Shown: positions 41,275-50,290, counted from the first letter of the stretch. The stretch: DNA of 64,000 bases from Rhodococcus qingshengii JCM 15477 (GCF_023221595.1 NZ_CP096563.1:2834501-2898500); one strand, 5' to 3'. Notes: a model not told the origin generated them from the letters alone. A program made the numbers and translations.

Positions 41275-42083
41275 TGTCGAACAGAATCGCCCGTCCCGCC
41301 GCGACCGCTCTGTGTGCGCTGATCATCTCGTGTGCACCGGTCCCGGCGCTCGCCGGTGGAATTCCCGCTCTCGACCACGCCGGACCCACAGCTGCGCAGG
41401 TTGCCGCGGATCGATCGCTACACCTCGAGGGTGCGTCGAACGCGCGTGACATCGGTGGCTACGACGCCGCGGACGGGCAGACCGTTCGGTGGGGGAAGGT
41501 ATTTCGCTCGAATGCCCTCGACAAGCTGACACCGTCGGATCTCGCGTCGTTGAGCGAACGCGGAGTGGAATCGGTCGACGACTTCCGTACGGTCGTCGAA
41601 CGAACGCTCTCGCAGGATCGCCTTCCGAACGGGGCGCGAAGCAACTGGTTCGACGTCATCGGAACCAACCCCGCCAACCTCCCGGCGCTGGTGGACATGC
41701 CGACGATGTACGCGTTGATGGTGACCGATCCGGGGGCGAGCCGCGCATTCCACGACGCGCTGGTGAACGTCGCGAACACCGACAGTGCAGTCCTCTACCA
41801 CTGCTCGGCGGGCAAGGACCGTACCGGTTGGATGACCGCAGTTCTCCAGACCGTCCTCGGCGTGAGTCGCACCGACGTGAACGCCGATTACATGCTCAGC
41901 AATCAGTACCTCACCGGACCCCGCACGGGGAGCGCGTTCATCGACGGCGTCGAACAGTCTTGGCTGGACACGTCTTTCGCCACGGTGGATCGGGTGTACG
42001 GCAACTTCGACAACTACGTCCGGGACGGCCTTCAGTTGAGCGAGGACGATGTCGCACAACTCCGGGACACACTCTTGGTCTGA
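41274..42083 (+). CDS. secreted tyrosine-protein phosphatase (Y_phosphatase3/PtpB-like)
   Basis: 269 residues. A Sec signal peptide is visible (MSNRIARPAATALCALIISC, cleavage expected after PALA at about 28). The catalytic P-loop is HCSAGKDRTG (Cys-x5-Arg) near residue 183, preceded by the family region LHLEGASNARDIGGYDAADGQTVRWGKVFRSNALD (about 44-78). Tyrosine phosphatases of this family, such as M. tuberculosis PtpB, dephosphorylate phosphotyrosine or phosphoinositides; the substrate here is unknown. Convergent with sigA and followed by a strong terminator. Confidence 0.88.
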   Translation: MSNRIARPAATALCALIISCAPVPALAGGIPALDHAGPTAAQVAADRSLHLEGASNARDIGGYDAADGQTVRWGKVFRSNALDKLTPSDLASLSERGVESVDDFRTVVERTLSQDRLPNGARSNWFDVIGTNPANLPALVDMPTMYALMVTDPGASRAFHDALVNVANTDSAVLYHCSAGKDRTGWMTAVLQTVLGVSRTDVNADYMLSNQYLTGPRTGSAFIDGVEQSWLDTSFATVDRVYGNFDNYVRDGLQLSEDDVAQLRDTLLV

Positions 42084-42094
42084 GGCGGCAAACG

Positions 42095-42136
42095 CACAAG
42101 AGCCGCTCTCCGGCGATCCGGAGAGCGGCTCTTGTG
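42095..42136. terminator. 19-bp bidirectional terminator between the phosphatase gene and sigA
   Basis: Perfect stem CACAAGAGCCGCTCTCCGG (42095-42113) / CCGGAGAGCGGCTCTTGTG (42118-42136), 4-nt loop CGAT. The 5' flank of the stem contains A-rich sequence for the sigA side. Confidence 0.8.
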
Positions 42137-42152
42137 TGCATAGCTGGTGTGA

Positions 42153-43511
42153 CTAGTCGAGGTAGTCGCGCAGAACCTGCGAACGCGACGGGTGGCGCAG
42201 CTTCGACATCGTCTTCGATTCGATCTGGCGGATACGCTCACGCGTGACGCCGTAGACCTGTCCGATTTCGTCTAAAGTCCTCGGCTGACCGTCGGTGAGA
42301 CCGAAGCGGAGGCGAACCACGCCGGCTTCGCGCTCGGACAGCGTCTCGAGTACCGACTGCAGCTGATCCTGCAGCAAGGTGAACGAGACGGCATCGACTG
42401 CGACAACAGCTTCGGAGTCCTCGATGAAGTCACCGAGCTGGCTGTCGCCCTCGTCGCCGATGGTCTGGTCGAGAGAGATCGGCTCACGCGCGTACTGCTG
42501 GATTTCCAGCACCTTCTCCGGCGTGATGTCCATTTCCTTGGCGAGCTCTTCCGGCGTGGGCTCACGGCCCAGGTCCTGGAGCAGCTCACGCTGGATACGG
42601 CCGAGCTTGTTGATGACCTCGACCATGTGCACCGGGATACGGATGGTGCGAGCCTGGTCGGCCATTGCGCGGGTGATGGCCTGACGGATCCACCACGTGG
42701 CGTAGGTCGAGAACTTGTAACCCTTGGTGTAGTCGAACTTCTCGACTGCACGGATCAGACCGAGGTTGCCTTCCTGGATGAGGTCCAGGAACGCCATACC
42801 GCGGCCCGTGTAGCGCTTGGCCAGCGAGACGACCAGGCGGAGGTTGGCCTCGAGGAGGTGGTTCTTGGCGCGGTTGCCGTCGCGGCAGATCCAGCTCATG
42901 TCGCGTCGCTGAGCCGCAGGCAACTTCTCGCCCTTGTCAGCGAGGTCCTGCATGATCTGCACGGCGTAGAGGCCGGCCTCGATGCGCTTGGCCAGTTCGA
43001 CTTCCTCTTCGGCGTTGAGGAGTGCGACCTTGCCGATCTGCTTGAGGTAAGCGCGAACCGAGTCGGCGGACGCCGTCAGTTCGGCATCCTTGCGTGCCTG
43101 ACGGAGAGCCTCGGACTCTTCCTCGTCCCAGACGAAGTCGCCGGAAGCCTTGTCCTTCTCGGACGGCTCTGCAGCGGTCTCTTCGTCTTCGCCGACTGCT
43201 ACGACCTCGACGACATCGGACTCGACCTCGGCAAGGTCGCCGTCCGTGATGTCGATGTCTTCCAACTCGACATCGCCGTCTTCGGCGTCAGGATCGCCGG
43301 CCTTCTTGGGGCTGGCCTTCTTAGCTGCTGCCTTCTTGGCCGGAGCTTTCTTGGCCGGAGCCTTCTTTGCTGCTGCCTTCTTGGCGGGGGCCTTTTTCGC
43401 CGGAGCCTTCTTGGCTGCCGGAGCGGTGACGGTGGCCGCCTCCACGGCTGGAGATTGTGGCTCTGACTCTGATGGAGAATCAGCAGTCTGACGTGTATCG
43501 GTGGCTGCCAC
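42153..43511 (-). CDS. sigA: principal RNA polymerase sigma factor SigA (HrdB/RpoD type)
   Basis: 452 residues. After [21 protein letters not shown] comes a Lys/Ala/Pro repeat region (about 30-70, [19 protein letters not shown] units) and an acidic stretch, as in actinobacterial SigA. The conserved sigma core follows: [16 protein letters not shown] (1.2), [48 protein letters not shown] (2.1-2.4, longer block) and [20 protein letters not shown] (4.2). It directs housekeeping transcription. GTG 43511 follows AAAGGG by 6 nt. Downstream of ppgK on the same strand, as in mycobacteria (Rv2702-Rv2703). Confidence 0.96.
   Translation of the reverse strand: MAATDTRQTADSPSESEPQSPAVEAATVTAPAAKKAPAKKAPAKKAAAKKAPAKKAPAKKAAAKKASPKKAGDPDAEDGDVELEDIDITDGDLAEVESDVVEVVAVGEDEETAAEPSEKDKASGDFVWDEEESEALRQARKDAELTASADSVRAYLKQIGKVALLNAEEEVELAKRIEAGLYAVQIMQDLADKGEKLPAAQRRDMSWICRDGNRAKNHLLEANLRLVVSLAKRYTGRGMAFLDLIQEGNLGLIRAVEKFDYTKGYKFSTYATWWIRQAITRAMADQARTIRIPVHMVEVINKLGRIQRELLQDLGREPTPEELAKEMDITPEKVLEIQQYAREPISLDQTIGDEGDSQLGDFIEDSEAVVAVDAVSFTLLQDQLQSVLETLSEREAGVVRLRFGLTDGQPRTLDEIGQVYGVTRERIRQIESKTMSKLRHPSRSQVLRDYLD
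43320..43425. repeat. lysine/alanine codon repeats in the sigA N-terminal region
   Basis: Within sigA, the sequence encodes about eight KKA(P/A)A units from GCC/GGC-AAG-rich, partly identical 12-15 bp segments. On the plus strand the visible repeated piece is CTTCTTGGCCGGAGC and its variants. Confidence 0.7.
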
Positions 43512-43609
43512 GTACGCCCTTTCGTGACGGTGTCGTGCGGCGTCACGCCAGAGTGGTGATCCGGCGGAGAGGTCAATGGTTGTTGGCCGGCGCGCAGCCG
43601 GACTTCACC

Positions 43610-43615
43610 ATTGTA
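43610..43615 (-). promoter_or_regulatory. candidate sigA -10 element
   Basis: On the minus strand TACAAT (43610-43615) is a perfect -10 hexamer in the 178-nt sigA leader. No good -35 is found at 16-18 nt, so the strength is uncertain; it predicts a leader of about 90 nt. Confidence 0.4.
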
Positions 43616-43689
43616 ACGACTCTCAGGAAACTCTTACGTCACGGCGGGCCGTAACAGGTAGATTTTCCGCTTTTCACGTGCAGGTTTTC

Positions 43690-44457
43690 TCATCCGGCGA
43701 CGGGGGCCGGCCTGGTCAGTCCGACCGATGCGAGCGCAGCTCCGGCGATTCCCGCGGTGTTGAGGAGGGTGGCGGGGACGACCTTCGTGCGGTTGGTCAG
43801 GTGCGGAATCCACTTCTCGTGCTTGCGGCTGATTCCGCCTCCGGCGATGAAGAGATCTGGCCAGAGCAGGTTCTCGAAGGTGGTCAGAACTCGCGAGACC
43901 TCGACCGCCCACTCCTTGTAGCTCCAGTCCTTCTTCTCCTTCACCGACGACGCCGCCCGGTGCTCGGCTTCCTTGCCGTCGACCTCGAGGTGGCCGAACT
44001 CGGTGTTGGGCAACAGAACTCCGTTGTGCAGCACGGCAGATCCGATTCCGGTGCCGAAGGTCAACAAGATCACGACGCCGGAGGTGTCTTTGCCCGCTCC
44101 GAACGAGTCCTCGGCGATTCCGGCAGCGTCGGCGTCGTTGAGGACGGTGACCTCGCGCCCGCCCAGCGCCTTGCCGAACAGGGCGGTGGCGTCGGTGTCG
44201 ATCCAGGACTTGTCGATGTTCGCGGCGCTTCGCGCGACGCCGCCGGTCACGACAGCGGGCAAGGTGATGCCGACCGGACCGGTCCACTTGGCCTGCTCGA
44301 CGATCTCGGCGACAGTGCCCGCGATCGCATCGGGTGTGGACGGCTGCGGGGTCAGGATCTTGATGCGGTCACCGATCATTTCCCCGGTGCTCAGGTCGAT
44401 CGTGCCGCCCTTGACGCCGCTGCCGCCGACGTCGATCCCGAAACCTGTGGTTGTCAT
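43690..44457 (-). CDS. ppgK: polyphosphate glucokinase
   Basis: 255 residues. The ROK-type N-terminal phosphate-binding loop GFGIDVGGSGVKGG (about 5-18), the second loop VVILLTFGTGIGSA and the C-terminal GGGISRKH are those of polyphosphate/ATP-dependent glucokinases such as M. tuberculosis Rv2702. It phosphorylates glucose to glucose-6-phosphate using polyphosphate or ATP. ATG 44457 follows AGGAG. Its gene precedes sigA and is divergent from suhB (130 nt). Confidence 0.93.
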   Translation of the reverse strand: MTTTGFGIDVGGSGVKGGTIDLSTGEMIGDRIKILTPQPSTPDAIAGTVAEIVEQAKWTGPVGITLPAVVTGGVARSAANIDKSWIDTDATALFGKALGGREVTVLNDADAAGIAEDSFGAGKDTSGVVILLTFGTGIGSAVLHNGVLLPNTEFGHLEVDGKEAEHRAASSVKEKKDWSYKEWAVEVSRVLTTFENLLWPDLFIAGGGISRKHEKWIPHLTNRTKVVPATLLNTAGIAGAALASVGLTRPAPVAG

Positions 44458-44587
44458 CGTCCTGCGCTCCTGAGTGTCGAATTCGAGGTCACGATCTACC
44501 GTTGCAAACACTAACCCGAACGAGGACCCGGGCGCGTCCTCTCGAACCGCCCGCCTCGAGACGTTCGAGTGGTGCCCCTCGGTAGAG

Positions 44588-45505
44588 ATGTGTTGCGATG
44601 GTCCGGTGCGCCCTTCAGAAAGAACGTTGCCCGACTTTTCCGCCGATTCTCTGGACCCCGCACAGTTGCGGGAAGTAGCCGTAGCCGTCGCCGAACGCGC
44701 AGCCGAACACGTCCGCTTGCGTCGGCCCGAGGTATTCGGCCTGGTGGGTTCCGGTGCCGCCGAGGGTGGTTCGGTTGCGGCGAAGAGCACGCCCACCGAT
44801 CCCGTCACGGTTGTCGATACCGAAACCGAACAGGTGATTCGCGACCTTCTGGCGCAATGGCGGCCTGCAGATTCGATCCTGGGTGAGGAAGGTGGCGGAG
44901 ACACCGACGATTCCGCGGGAGTTCGGTGGGTTGTCGATCCCATCGACGGCACGGTGAATTTTCTCTACGGAATCCCCGCGTTCGCCATCTCGGTGGCCGT
45001 ACAGATCGACGGGGTCTCGGTAGCCGGGGCTGTCGTCGACGTGTCGTTGGAAACCACGTACGCCGCGCATCGGGGCGGCGGTGCAACCATGACCACGGCC
45101 GACGGCGTCGTCAGCGACCTGCAAGCCAATGAGGTGACCGAGCTGTCAATGGCGCTGTTGGCCACCGGCTTCGGTTACGGAGCGGATCGCCGGAAGGTGC
45201 AGGGCACGTTGATCGGGCAGATCCTGCCGCAGGTTCGCGACATCCGACGCATCGGTTCGGCGGCTTTGGATCTGTGCATGGTTGCCACCGGCCGGGTCGA
45301 CGCTCACTTCGAACACGGACTGAGTCCATGGGACTGGGCAGCCGGCTCCTTGATCGCTTCCGAAGCGGGCGCCGTCATCAACGTCCCGGCGCCCAATTCC
45401 ACGTCGGCCGACGGCGATGTCGTTTACGCAGTCGCTCCGGCGATCGCCGAGCAGTTCGCGCACATGCTCAGTTCGATCGGCGCAGATCAGCCGATTCCGA
45501 GCTGA
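44588..45505 (+). CDS. suhB: inositol monophosphatase family protein SuhB
   Basis: About 305 residues. The Mg2+/Li+ site is intact: SILGEEGGG, VDPIDGTVNFLYGIP (DPxDGT) and LSPWDWAAGSLI (WDxAAG). It hydrolyses inositol 1-phosphate and may supply inositol for mycothiol and phosphatidylinositol lipids (M. tuberculosis Rv2701c). The start is uncertain: ATG 44588 is used, but GTG 44606 and TTG 44627 are also in frame, without a decisive ribosome-binding site. It ends 6 nt before the convergent cei gene. Confidence 0.9.
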   Translation: MCCDGPVRPSERTLPDFSADSLDPAQLREVAVAVAERAAEHVRLRRPEVFGLVGSGAAEGGSVAAKSTPTDPVTVVDTETEQVIRDLLAQWRPADSILGEEGGGDTDDSAGVRWVVDPIDGTVNFLYGIPAFAISVAVQIDGVSVAGAVVDVSLETTYAAHRGGGATMTTADGVVSDLQANEVTELSMALLATGFGYGADRRKVQGTLIGQILPQVRDIRRIGSAALDLCMVATGRVDAHFEHGLSPWDWAAGSLIASEAGAVINVPAPNSTSADGDVVYAVAPAIAEQFAHMLSSIGADQPIPS

Positions 45506-45511
45506 GGCCTG

Positions 45512-46195
45512 TCAGCATCGCGCCGTGCGCGCTGCTTTGAGCAGTGCGATGTCCATCGGAGCGACTTCGGCGTTTGCGGGCTGCTCGGCCAGAGCATGCA
45601 GGATCGCGGTAGCGTCGGTGTTGGGGGTCAGGGCGCCCTTGTTGTAGGTGCCGAGAGCCAGGTCGACGGTGTCGTCGCCGCGGCCGTCCTGGACCAGTTC
45701 GGCGCAGGGGGCGACCAGCCAGACGGAACTGGCGGCGGCGAGGCCGTTCGCTCCGAATCGGATCTGACCCTGGCACTCCATGTTCTGGTCGACGTAGACG
45801 GGGTCGTTTCCGACCTGGACGTCCGGCGCGCTGGAGAAGCCGAACTCGCTCAGTTGCGCTGCCACCTGGGCCGCCTGACCGTGTTCACCGTTGGCGTTGA
45901 ACACACGAACCTTGGTGGCGGCGAGGGGAGCGGGATCCACGTCGAGCAGCTTCGAGCGGTCGACGACGGTTCCCAGCGGTAGTGGCGCCGCTGCCGAAGG
46001 ATCGGACGAAGGTTGCGGCAGGTTGCAGGCGACGGTGTCACTGACTTCCGCCTCGGCGCTCAGGATGCGGACCCACAAGACACTGCCGATCAATGCGAGT
46101 ACCGCGAACACGGCGATCACCGGCCACGCGCGCCGACGGCGGAACGGACGTCCCTGGTCATCGGTAGAGCTGCCTTCGGTGATCAGAGAAACCAC
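45512..46195 (-). CDS. cei: envelope integrity protein Cei (Rv2700-like, LytR C-terminal domain)
   Basis: 227 residues. A basic N-terminus is followed by one transmembrane helix (WPVIAVFAVLALIGSVLWV, about 24-42) and an extracytoplasmic region with paired cysteines (TVACNLPQ, NMECQGQ, VAPCAEL, ARC at the C-terminus). The core TKVRVFNANGEHGQAAQVAAQLSEFGF matches the LytR_C domain. M. tuberculosis Cei (Rv2700) is needed for envelope integrity and virulence. GTG 46195 has GAGGGA upstream. It lies between suhB and the DUF4193 gene exactly as in mycobacteria. Confidence 0.88.
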   Translation of the reverse strand: MVSLITEGSSTDDQGRPFRRRRAWPVIAVFAVLALIGSVLWVRILSAEAEVSDTVACNLPQPSSDPSAAAPLPLGTVVDRSKLLDVDPAPLAATKVRVFNANGEHGQAAQVAAQLSEFGFSSAPDVQVGNDPVYVDQNMECQGQIRFGANGLAAASSVWLVAPCAELVQDGRGDDTVDLALGTYNKGALTPNTDATAILHALAEQPANAEVAPMDIALLKAARTARC

Positions 46196-46728
46196 GGTAT
46201 CCCTCGACTTTCTTGACGAAACTTCTACTTCGCCATCGGGCCGAGCGGCGCCGGCATGACGTTCGGTGCCTACCTTAGAGGGCCTGTGTGACGAGACAGC
46301 CGAAGCGAGGCTCGACGCGTCGAGTCCTTGTCGATTGCGAAACGGCAGTTGGCCGATTACCGGCCTGTTTCTACCCGGATTCGGCCCGAAAACATCGTGG
46401 AAAGGTCACAGCTTGCTCTTGCCTTGGTGACAATTCGCAGTCATTTTTCGGAAATTTCCGATTCGGTTACTACTTTCGTGCTCACGTCGGCTACTGTCTG
46501 GCGGCCCAGGTCGTTCAACTGGGCATCGGCCGGACGCCGAAATGACAACCAAATGAGGCGCAGATCACGTTCTCGGAAGGAACTTCCGGGCACTAATTCC
46601 AGTCCTGCAGCGTTATGCAGCGACAGGGAATGATCTGGATGCCACGGCGGTTTCCATGCGCATCAAGGATCTACCGGATTCTCGGCGCACACGGGACCGG
46701 GATACACGAAGAGGATGGGGTAGACGAG
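46196..46728. other. 533-bp gap upstream of the DUF4193 gene, no gene seen
   Basis: This is the longest non-coding stretch of the window. It must contain the cei promoter (a TACCTT hexamer lies near 46272) and the DUF4193 promoter. A plus-strand frame at 46288-46545 (85 codons) exists but has no ribosome-binding site, is rich in Arg/Gly and lacks any recognisable pattern, so I do not call it. No long stem-loop or repeat was found by eye. A riboregulator or small RNA cannot be excluded. Confidence 0.5.
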
Positions 46729-47031
46729 ATGGCAACTGACTACGACGCACCGAGGCGTACAGAGTCCGACGAGGTTTCGGAGGACTCGCTCGAGGAGCTG
46801 AAGGCGCGACGCAACGAAGCGCAGTCAGCCGTCGTCGACATCGACGAGACGGACACCGCGGAGTCCTTCGAGCTGCCGGGTGCCGACCTTTCCGGCGAGG
46901 AACTCTCGGTTCGAGTTGTTCCGAAGCAGGCAGACGAGTTCACGTGTTCGAGCTGCTTCCTGGTTCATCACCGCAGCCGCCTGGCCAGTGATGCCAACGG
47001 ACAGCTCGTATGCATGGACTGCGCTGCCTGA
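46729..47031 (+). CDS. DUF4193 family zinc-ribbon protein (Rv2699c-like)
   Basis: 100 residues. The N-terminal two-thirds is acidic and unstructured (MATDYDAPRRTESDEVSEDSLEELKARRNE), and the C-terminus contains FTCSSCFLVHHRSRLASD...LVCMDCAA, a four-cysteine zinc ribbon. Its role is unknown; depletion studies in mycobacteria suggest importance, but function is unassigned. It is the first gene after the large gap, and GAGGA lies upstream of ATG 46729. Confidence 0.88.
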   Translation: MATDYDAPRRTESDEVSEDSLEELKARRNEAQSAVVDIDETDTAESFELPGADLSGEELSVRVVPKQADEFTCSSCFLVHHRSRLASDANGQLVCMDCAA

Positions 47032-47111
47032 TCTCCCTTCCCGGTGGTCGACCCGTCAGCGCGAGGGTCGACCAAGGGTCGGGAAGTACTGCTTTGCTGT
47101 GACCGCGCTGG

Positions 47112-47609
47112 TCAGAGATCCAGCGCAGCCAGCAGATCAGCGGGACGACGTGTGCTCACCAACCAGTACGGCGTGGGATCCTCCGGGTCGTCGAGCACGA
47201 TCAACACCATTGTCTTGACCCATGGGCGATGCTGGACGAACGCCGACGGATCGAGTTGGCGCCCCATTGCAGCACTCTTCGCGGAAGCCGGCACTGCTGC
47301 CGCCCGTGAAATCAATTCGACCGGCAGGTGGGCTCTACCCACGTGCAGTTCCTTCACCCCTGCTGTCTCCACCACCTCGACGCGCATCCGGCTGAGCCAG
47401 AATGCCGCCCAGATCGGGATCGGGAGTAGTACGACGTACGCCAGGTACGAGAGAAGCCCCGGGCGGCCCATGTGGACCTCGGCCGCGAGGAGTCCGGCTA
47501 CGGCCAACCCGGCGATCCACCACCAGATCGGCACCCACAGGCGCTCGGAGTACAGCGTCGTGGACGGGGGCGTTGTGGTGGCGACGTCAGGTCGAGATGT
47601 TTCGGGCAC
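47112..47609 (-). CDS. DUF3093 family membrane protein (Rv2698-like)
   Basis: 165 residues with two transmembrane helices (about 27-44, [19 protein letters not shown]; about 53-71, [19 protein letters not shown]), then a soluble domain [24 protein letters not shown] and a C-terminal [15 protein letters not shown]. It corresponds to Rv2698 of M. tuberculosis. GTG 47609 is divergent from dut with a gap of 41 nt. Function unknown. Confidence 0.85.
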   Translation of the reverse strand: MPETSRPDVATTTPPSTTLYSERLWVPIWWWIAGLAVAGLLAAEVHMGRPGLLSYLAYVVLLPIPIWAAFWLSRMRVEVVETAGVKELHVGRAHLPVELISRAAAVPASAKSAAMGRQLDPSAFVQHRPWVKTMVLIVLDDPEDPTPYWLVSTRRPADLLAALDL

Positions 47610-47636
47610 CTGTCAAGGATAGTCCGTCGCTACGAG

Positions 47637-47651
47637 TAGTCTTGGCCCACG
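47637..47651 (+). promoter_or_regulatory. -10 element near the dut start
   Basis: TAGTCT at 47637-47642 followed by 8 nt and the GTG at 47651; a slightly long but possible leaderless arrangement. Confidence 0.35.
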
Positions 47652-48145
47652 TGAGCGACCATCTCTCCATCGCCTTGAAGCGACTGGATCCAGACCTGCC
47701 CGTTCCACAGCGTGCGCATCCCGGAGATGCGGGTGTGGATCTGTGCTCCACCAGCGACGTCACCATCGAACCCGGACACCGAACACTGGTCGGAACGGGG
47801 ATCGCGATCGCTTTGCCGGTGGGCACCGTCGGGTTGATCCATCCGCGTTCCGGACTCGCCGCCAAATCGGGACTGTCGATCGTGAATGCGCCCGGAACCG
47901 TGGACGCGGGATACCGGGGCGAACTCAAGGTCTGCTTGATCAATCTCGATCCGGCCACAGCCATCGACATCCGCCGCGGTGACCGAATCGCTCAGCTCGT
48001 GGTTCAACGAGTCGAACTTCCGGTTTTCGAGGAAGTCGAATCGCTGGACGACACGACCAGAGGAACCGGAGGCTACGGTTCCAGCGGCGGGCACGCGATA
48101 CTCGATACCGATGCGCCTGGCGCGGTAGTCGGAGAGGGAGTCTGA
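47651..48145 (+). CDS. dut: deoxyuridine 5'-triphosphate nucleotidohydrolase (dUTPase)
   Basis: 164 residues. Motifs 1-5 of trimeric dUTPases are visible: AGVDLCS (motif 1), [11 protein letters not shown] (2), [16 protein letters not shown] (3), [11 protein letters not shown] (4), and a C-terminal [11 protein letters not shown] (5). It hydrolyses dUTP to dUMP, protecting DNA from uracil and feeding dTMP synthesis. GTG 47651. The DUF3710 gene follows 3 nt after the stop and is probably cotranscribed; the order dut-DUF3710 is conserved (Rv2697c-Rv2696c). Confidence 0.95.
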   Translation: MSDHLSIALKRLDPDLPVPQRAHPGDAGVDLCSTSDVTIEPGHRTLVGTGIAIALPVGTVGLIHPRSGLAAKSGLSIVNAPGTVDAGYRGELKVCLINLDPATAIDIRRGDRIAQLVVQRVELPVFEEVESLDDTTRGTGGYGSSGGHAILDTDAPGAVVGEGV

Positions 48146-48148
48146 ATC

Positions 48149-48988
48149 ATGTTCGGACGCAAGAAGAAGACAGATGTCGACGAGGAAACCACCAGCTTCT
48201 TCGGTGACGAGAACGACGAGTCGGTGGAGATCGACGAGGTCGAAGACGATCTCGAAGTCACCGGCGACGAGTTCGGTGACGAATCGGAAGGCCCTTACGA
48301 CATCTCGGAGATCGATTCCGACGATCCGACGGCAGGCCGTGACGGTCAGCGTCTTGATCTCGGTTCCGTTCTGGTGCCGATGCCGACCGGCGGGCAGTTG
48401 CAGGTCGAGATGGCGCCCAACGGTTCGCCGCAGGCCGTGCACCTGGTCACCGAGCACGGCCGCATCACGGTTGCTGCCTACGCCGCCCCGAAATCGCCCG
48501 GTCAGTGGCGTGAGGTCGTTGCCGAGCTCGCGCAGTCGCTTCGCGACGACAATTCCGCGGTGAGCGTCGAGAACGGCCCGTGGGGCCGTGAACTGGCTGC
48601 TGTGACGGCCAACATGGACCTGCGGTTCATCGGCGTCGACGGTCCCCGGTGGATGGTGCGCTGCGTGGTCGCGGGTCCGAGTGGATCCACCGCCGCGAAC
48701 GCTCCTCTGGTGGCAATCGCACGGGACATCTTGCGTGACACCGTCGTCAACCGAGGATCAGAGCCGCATCCGGTGCGGACACCGCTGCCCGTGGTGCTCC
48801 CGCAGGTGCTCGCCGAGCAGTTGGCGGCCGCACACGAGCAGCAGTTGGCGGCAGCGCAGCAGCAACAGGTCGCCGCCCAGCAGCAACAGCAGTCAGCACC
48901 GCCCGCTCCGCCGGCACCTCCAGCACGGCCGACCCCGCCGCCTCGTAGCGGCGAATCCGGTTCTGCCATGCAGCAATTGGGTCAGTAA
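48149..48988 (+). CDS. DUF3710 family protein (Rv2696c-like)
   Basis: 279 residues. An acidic N-terminus (about 1-67, MFGRKKKTDVDEETTSFFGDEN...) precedes a globular core (about 68-215) that includes LVPMPTGGQLQVEMAPNGSP and GPWGRELAAVTANMDLRFIGVDGPRWMVRCVVAG. The C-terminal 60 residues are a poly-Gln/Ala and Pro-rich tail (HEQQLAAAQQQQVAAQQQQQ, then APPAPPAPPARPTPPP). Function unknown. It ends 12 nt before the convergent hydrolase. Confidence 0.88.
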   Translation: MFGRKKKTDVDEETTSFFGDENDESVEIDEVEDDLEVTGDEFGDESEGPYDISEIDSDDPTAGRDGQRLDLGSVLVPMPTGGQLQVEMAPNGSPQAVHLVTEHGRITVAAYAAPKSPGQWREVVAELAQSLRDDNSAVSVENGPWGRELAAVTANMDLRFIGVDGPRWMVRCVVAGPSGSTAANAPLVAIARDILRDTVVNRGSEPHPVRTPLPVVLPQVLAEQLAAAHEQQLAAAQQQQVAAQQQQQSAPPAPPAPPARPTPPPRSGESGSAMQQLGQ

Positions 48989-48999
48989 CAGAATTTTCT

Positions 49000-49725
49000 T
49001 CAGGCGCTCGCGGTGGTATCGGATTCGATCGCCGCGAGCGCTTTGATGCAGGTGGACCCGAGAACCGCGGGGTCGCGCCCGATCATGTCGAGCGTCGTCG
49101 TGGCGACTGCGCCGCGGGGGAGTGAAGCCGCCCAGGCCTGCGCCACTGACGCGGGATGAACCGGATCGTCCACCGCCGACGCAATGCCGACCGGAACGCC
49201 CACCGCCCGTAGCGCGCTCTCGCCGAGTGAGTGGTACGACGCCGCCTCGTCGAGCGCAGCCGGGAGATCGGGCCACTGAGAGCGCCAGGAGCGCTCGAGT
49301 TCGGCTCCGAGCCACGCCGGACTCGACGCGAGCATCGCAGCGATCACCGACTCCAAGCCTTCGGAGCGCAGTTGCCCGGCGGTGAACCGCGCGCTCGCTG
49401 CTGCGGGGGCGTCGTCGGCCGAGCCCGTCCAGGCCGGAAGCGCTGCCAACACACTCACGGTTCGATCGGGATTGTCGGCGGCCCACTGGAGTGCAACGGC
49501 CGCTCCGATCGAGACCCCTCCGACGATGATTCGGCCGTGCGTGTCCGCGGCTCTGTCCATCGCGTCCAGATAGCCGTCCACGACACGCCGAGGGTCCGGT
49601 TCAATTGCGACGATGCGCACACCCAGAGCCTCCAGCGGCGCCCGGAATGCGCGGTCCGCGAAGTGGGCGTCAGAGCCTGTACCTGGGAGAACGACGGCAA
49701 CGGTCGCCAATTCCGAGTTCTGCAT
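49000..49725 (-). CDS. alpha/beta hydrolase-fold protein (Rv2695-like)
   Basis: 241 residues. VAVVLPGTGSDAHFADRAF is a variant oxyanion loop, and IIVGGVSIGAAVALQWAA contains the nucleophile elbow GVSIGA. The histidine end is not obvious (DDPVHPASVAQAW may carry it). It corresponds to M. tuberculosis Rv2695. Substrate unknown. It is divergent from the OB-fold gene with a 138-nt gap. Confidence 0.78.
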   Translation of the reverse strand: MQNSELATVAVVLPGTGSDAHFADRAFRAPLEALGVRIVAIEPDPRRVVDGYLDAMDRAADTHGRIIVGGVSIGAAVALQWAADNPDRTVSVLAALPAWTGSADDAPAAASARFTAGQLRSEGLESVIAAMLASSPAWLGAELERSWRSQWPDLPAALDEAASYHSLGESALRAVGVPVGIASAVDDPVHPASVAQAWAASLPRGAVATTTLDMIGRDPAVLGSTCIKALAAIESDTTASA

Positions 49726-49863
49726 CTCTTGATCTTGCCCGGTGCCCCCGAGACGCGGACTGACCGGTGTGGTTACACGCTCGTAATGGGTCTACAGTGG
49801 CGATCACACAGCCCTTCACGTGACGCGAAACCCTTGCGTCACACATGTTCGCAGGAGCGCGCA

Positions 49864-50238
49864 ATGGCACCCGCCGCCGCAGGATATTTTCGTCGACTGA
49901 CCCAGCGTCTGACCGAGGACGTCGACCAGTTGGACGCCCAGGAGATGGCCGAGTCCAACAAGGCTTCCGGAGGTCAGAAGGCATGCGATTGTCGTCGCGG
50001 TGAAGAAGTCACGATGGTGGGCCGACTCCGCAGCGTCGACGCGTGTCCCAAGTCGGGAAATGCCAGTATCGAGGCCGAGTTCTTCGATGGCACCGAGGTG
50101 ATCAATCTCGTCTGGATCGGGCGTCGCCGGATCCCGGGAATCGAGACCGGTAAGACCCTGCTGATCCGCGGTCGTGTGGGCGAGCGTGACGGTCGCAAGG
50201 CGATCTTCAACCCTTACTACGAACTGCGCGGCGAATAG
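49864..50238 (+). CDS. OB-fold nucleic-acid-binding-like protein (Rv2694c-like)
   Basis: 124 residues. The C-terminal half reads CDCRRGEEVTMVGRLRSVDACPKSGNASIEAEFFDGTEVINLVWIGRRRIPGIETGKTLLIRGRVGERDG (about 41-110), a beta-barrel of the OB-fold type like the tRNA-anticodon/RecG wedge family. The N-terminal segment GYFRRLTQRLTEDVDQLDAQEM is helical. Two cysteines precede the fold. ATG 49864 with AGGAG upstream. It is followed by the DUF3159 gene 52 nt on. Confidence 0.85.
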   Translation: MAPAAAGYFRRLTQRLTEDVDQLDAQEMAESNKASGGQKACDCRRGEEVTMVGRLRSVDACPKSGNASIEAEFFDGTEVINLVWIGRRRIPGIETGKTLLIRGRVGERDGRKAIFNPYYELRGE

Positions 50239-50290
50239 GCGCGTTTCCCGCATTTACCGTGCAACTCGGTGACTGTGGCACCCTCGACAG

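Noticed and set aside
39993..41378. 461-codon frame antisense to the antiporter operon
   Set aside because: It mirrors two well-supported membrane/regulatory genes; the translation is dominated by Glu/Arg/Asp/His with no recognisable fold.
46288..46545. 85-codon frame in the gap before the DUF4193 gene
   Set aside because: No ribosome-binding site and no family resemblance; I kept the region as non-coding but noted its size.
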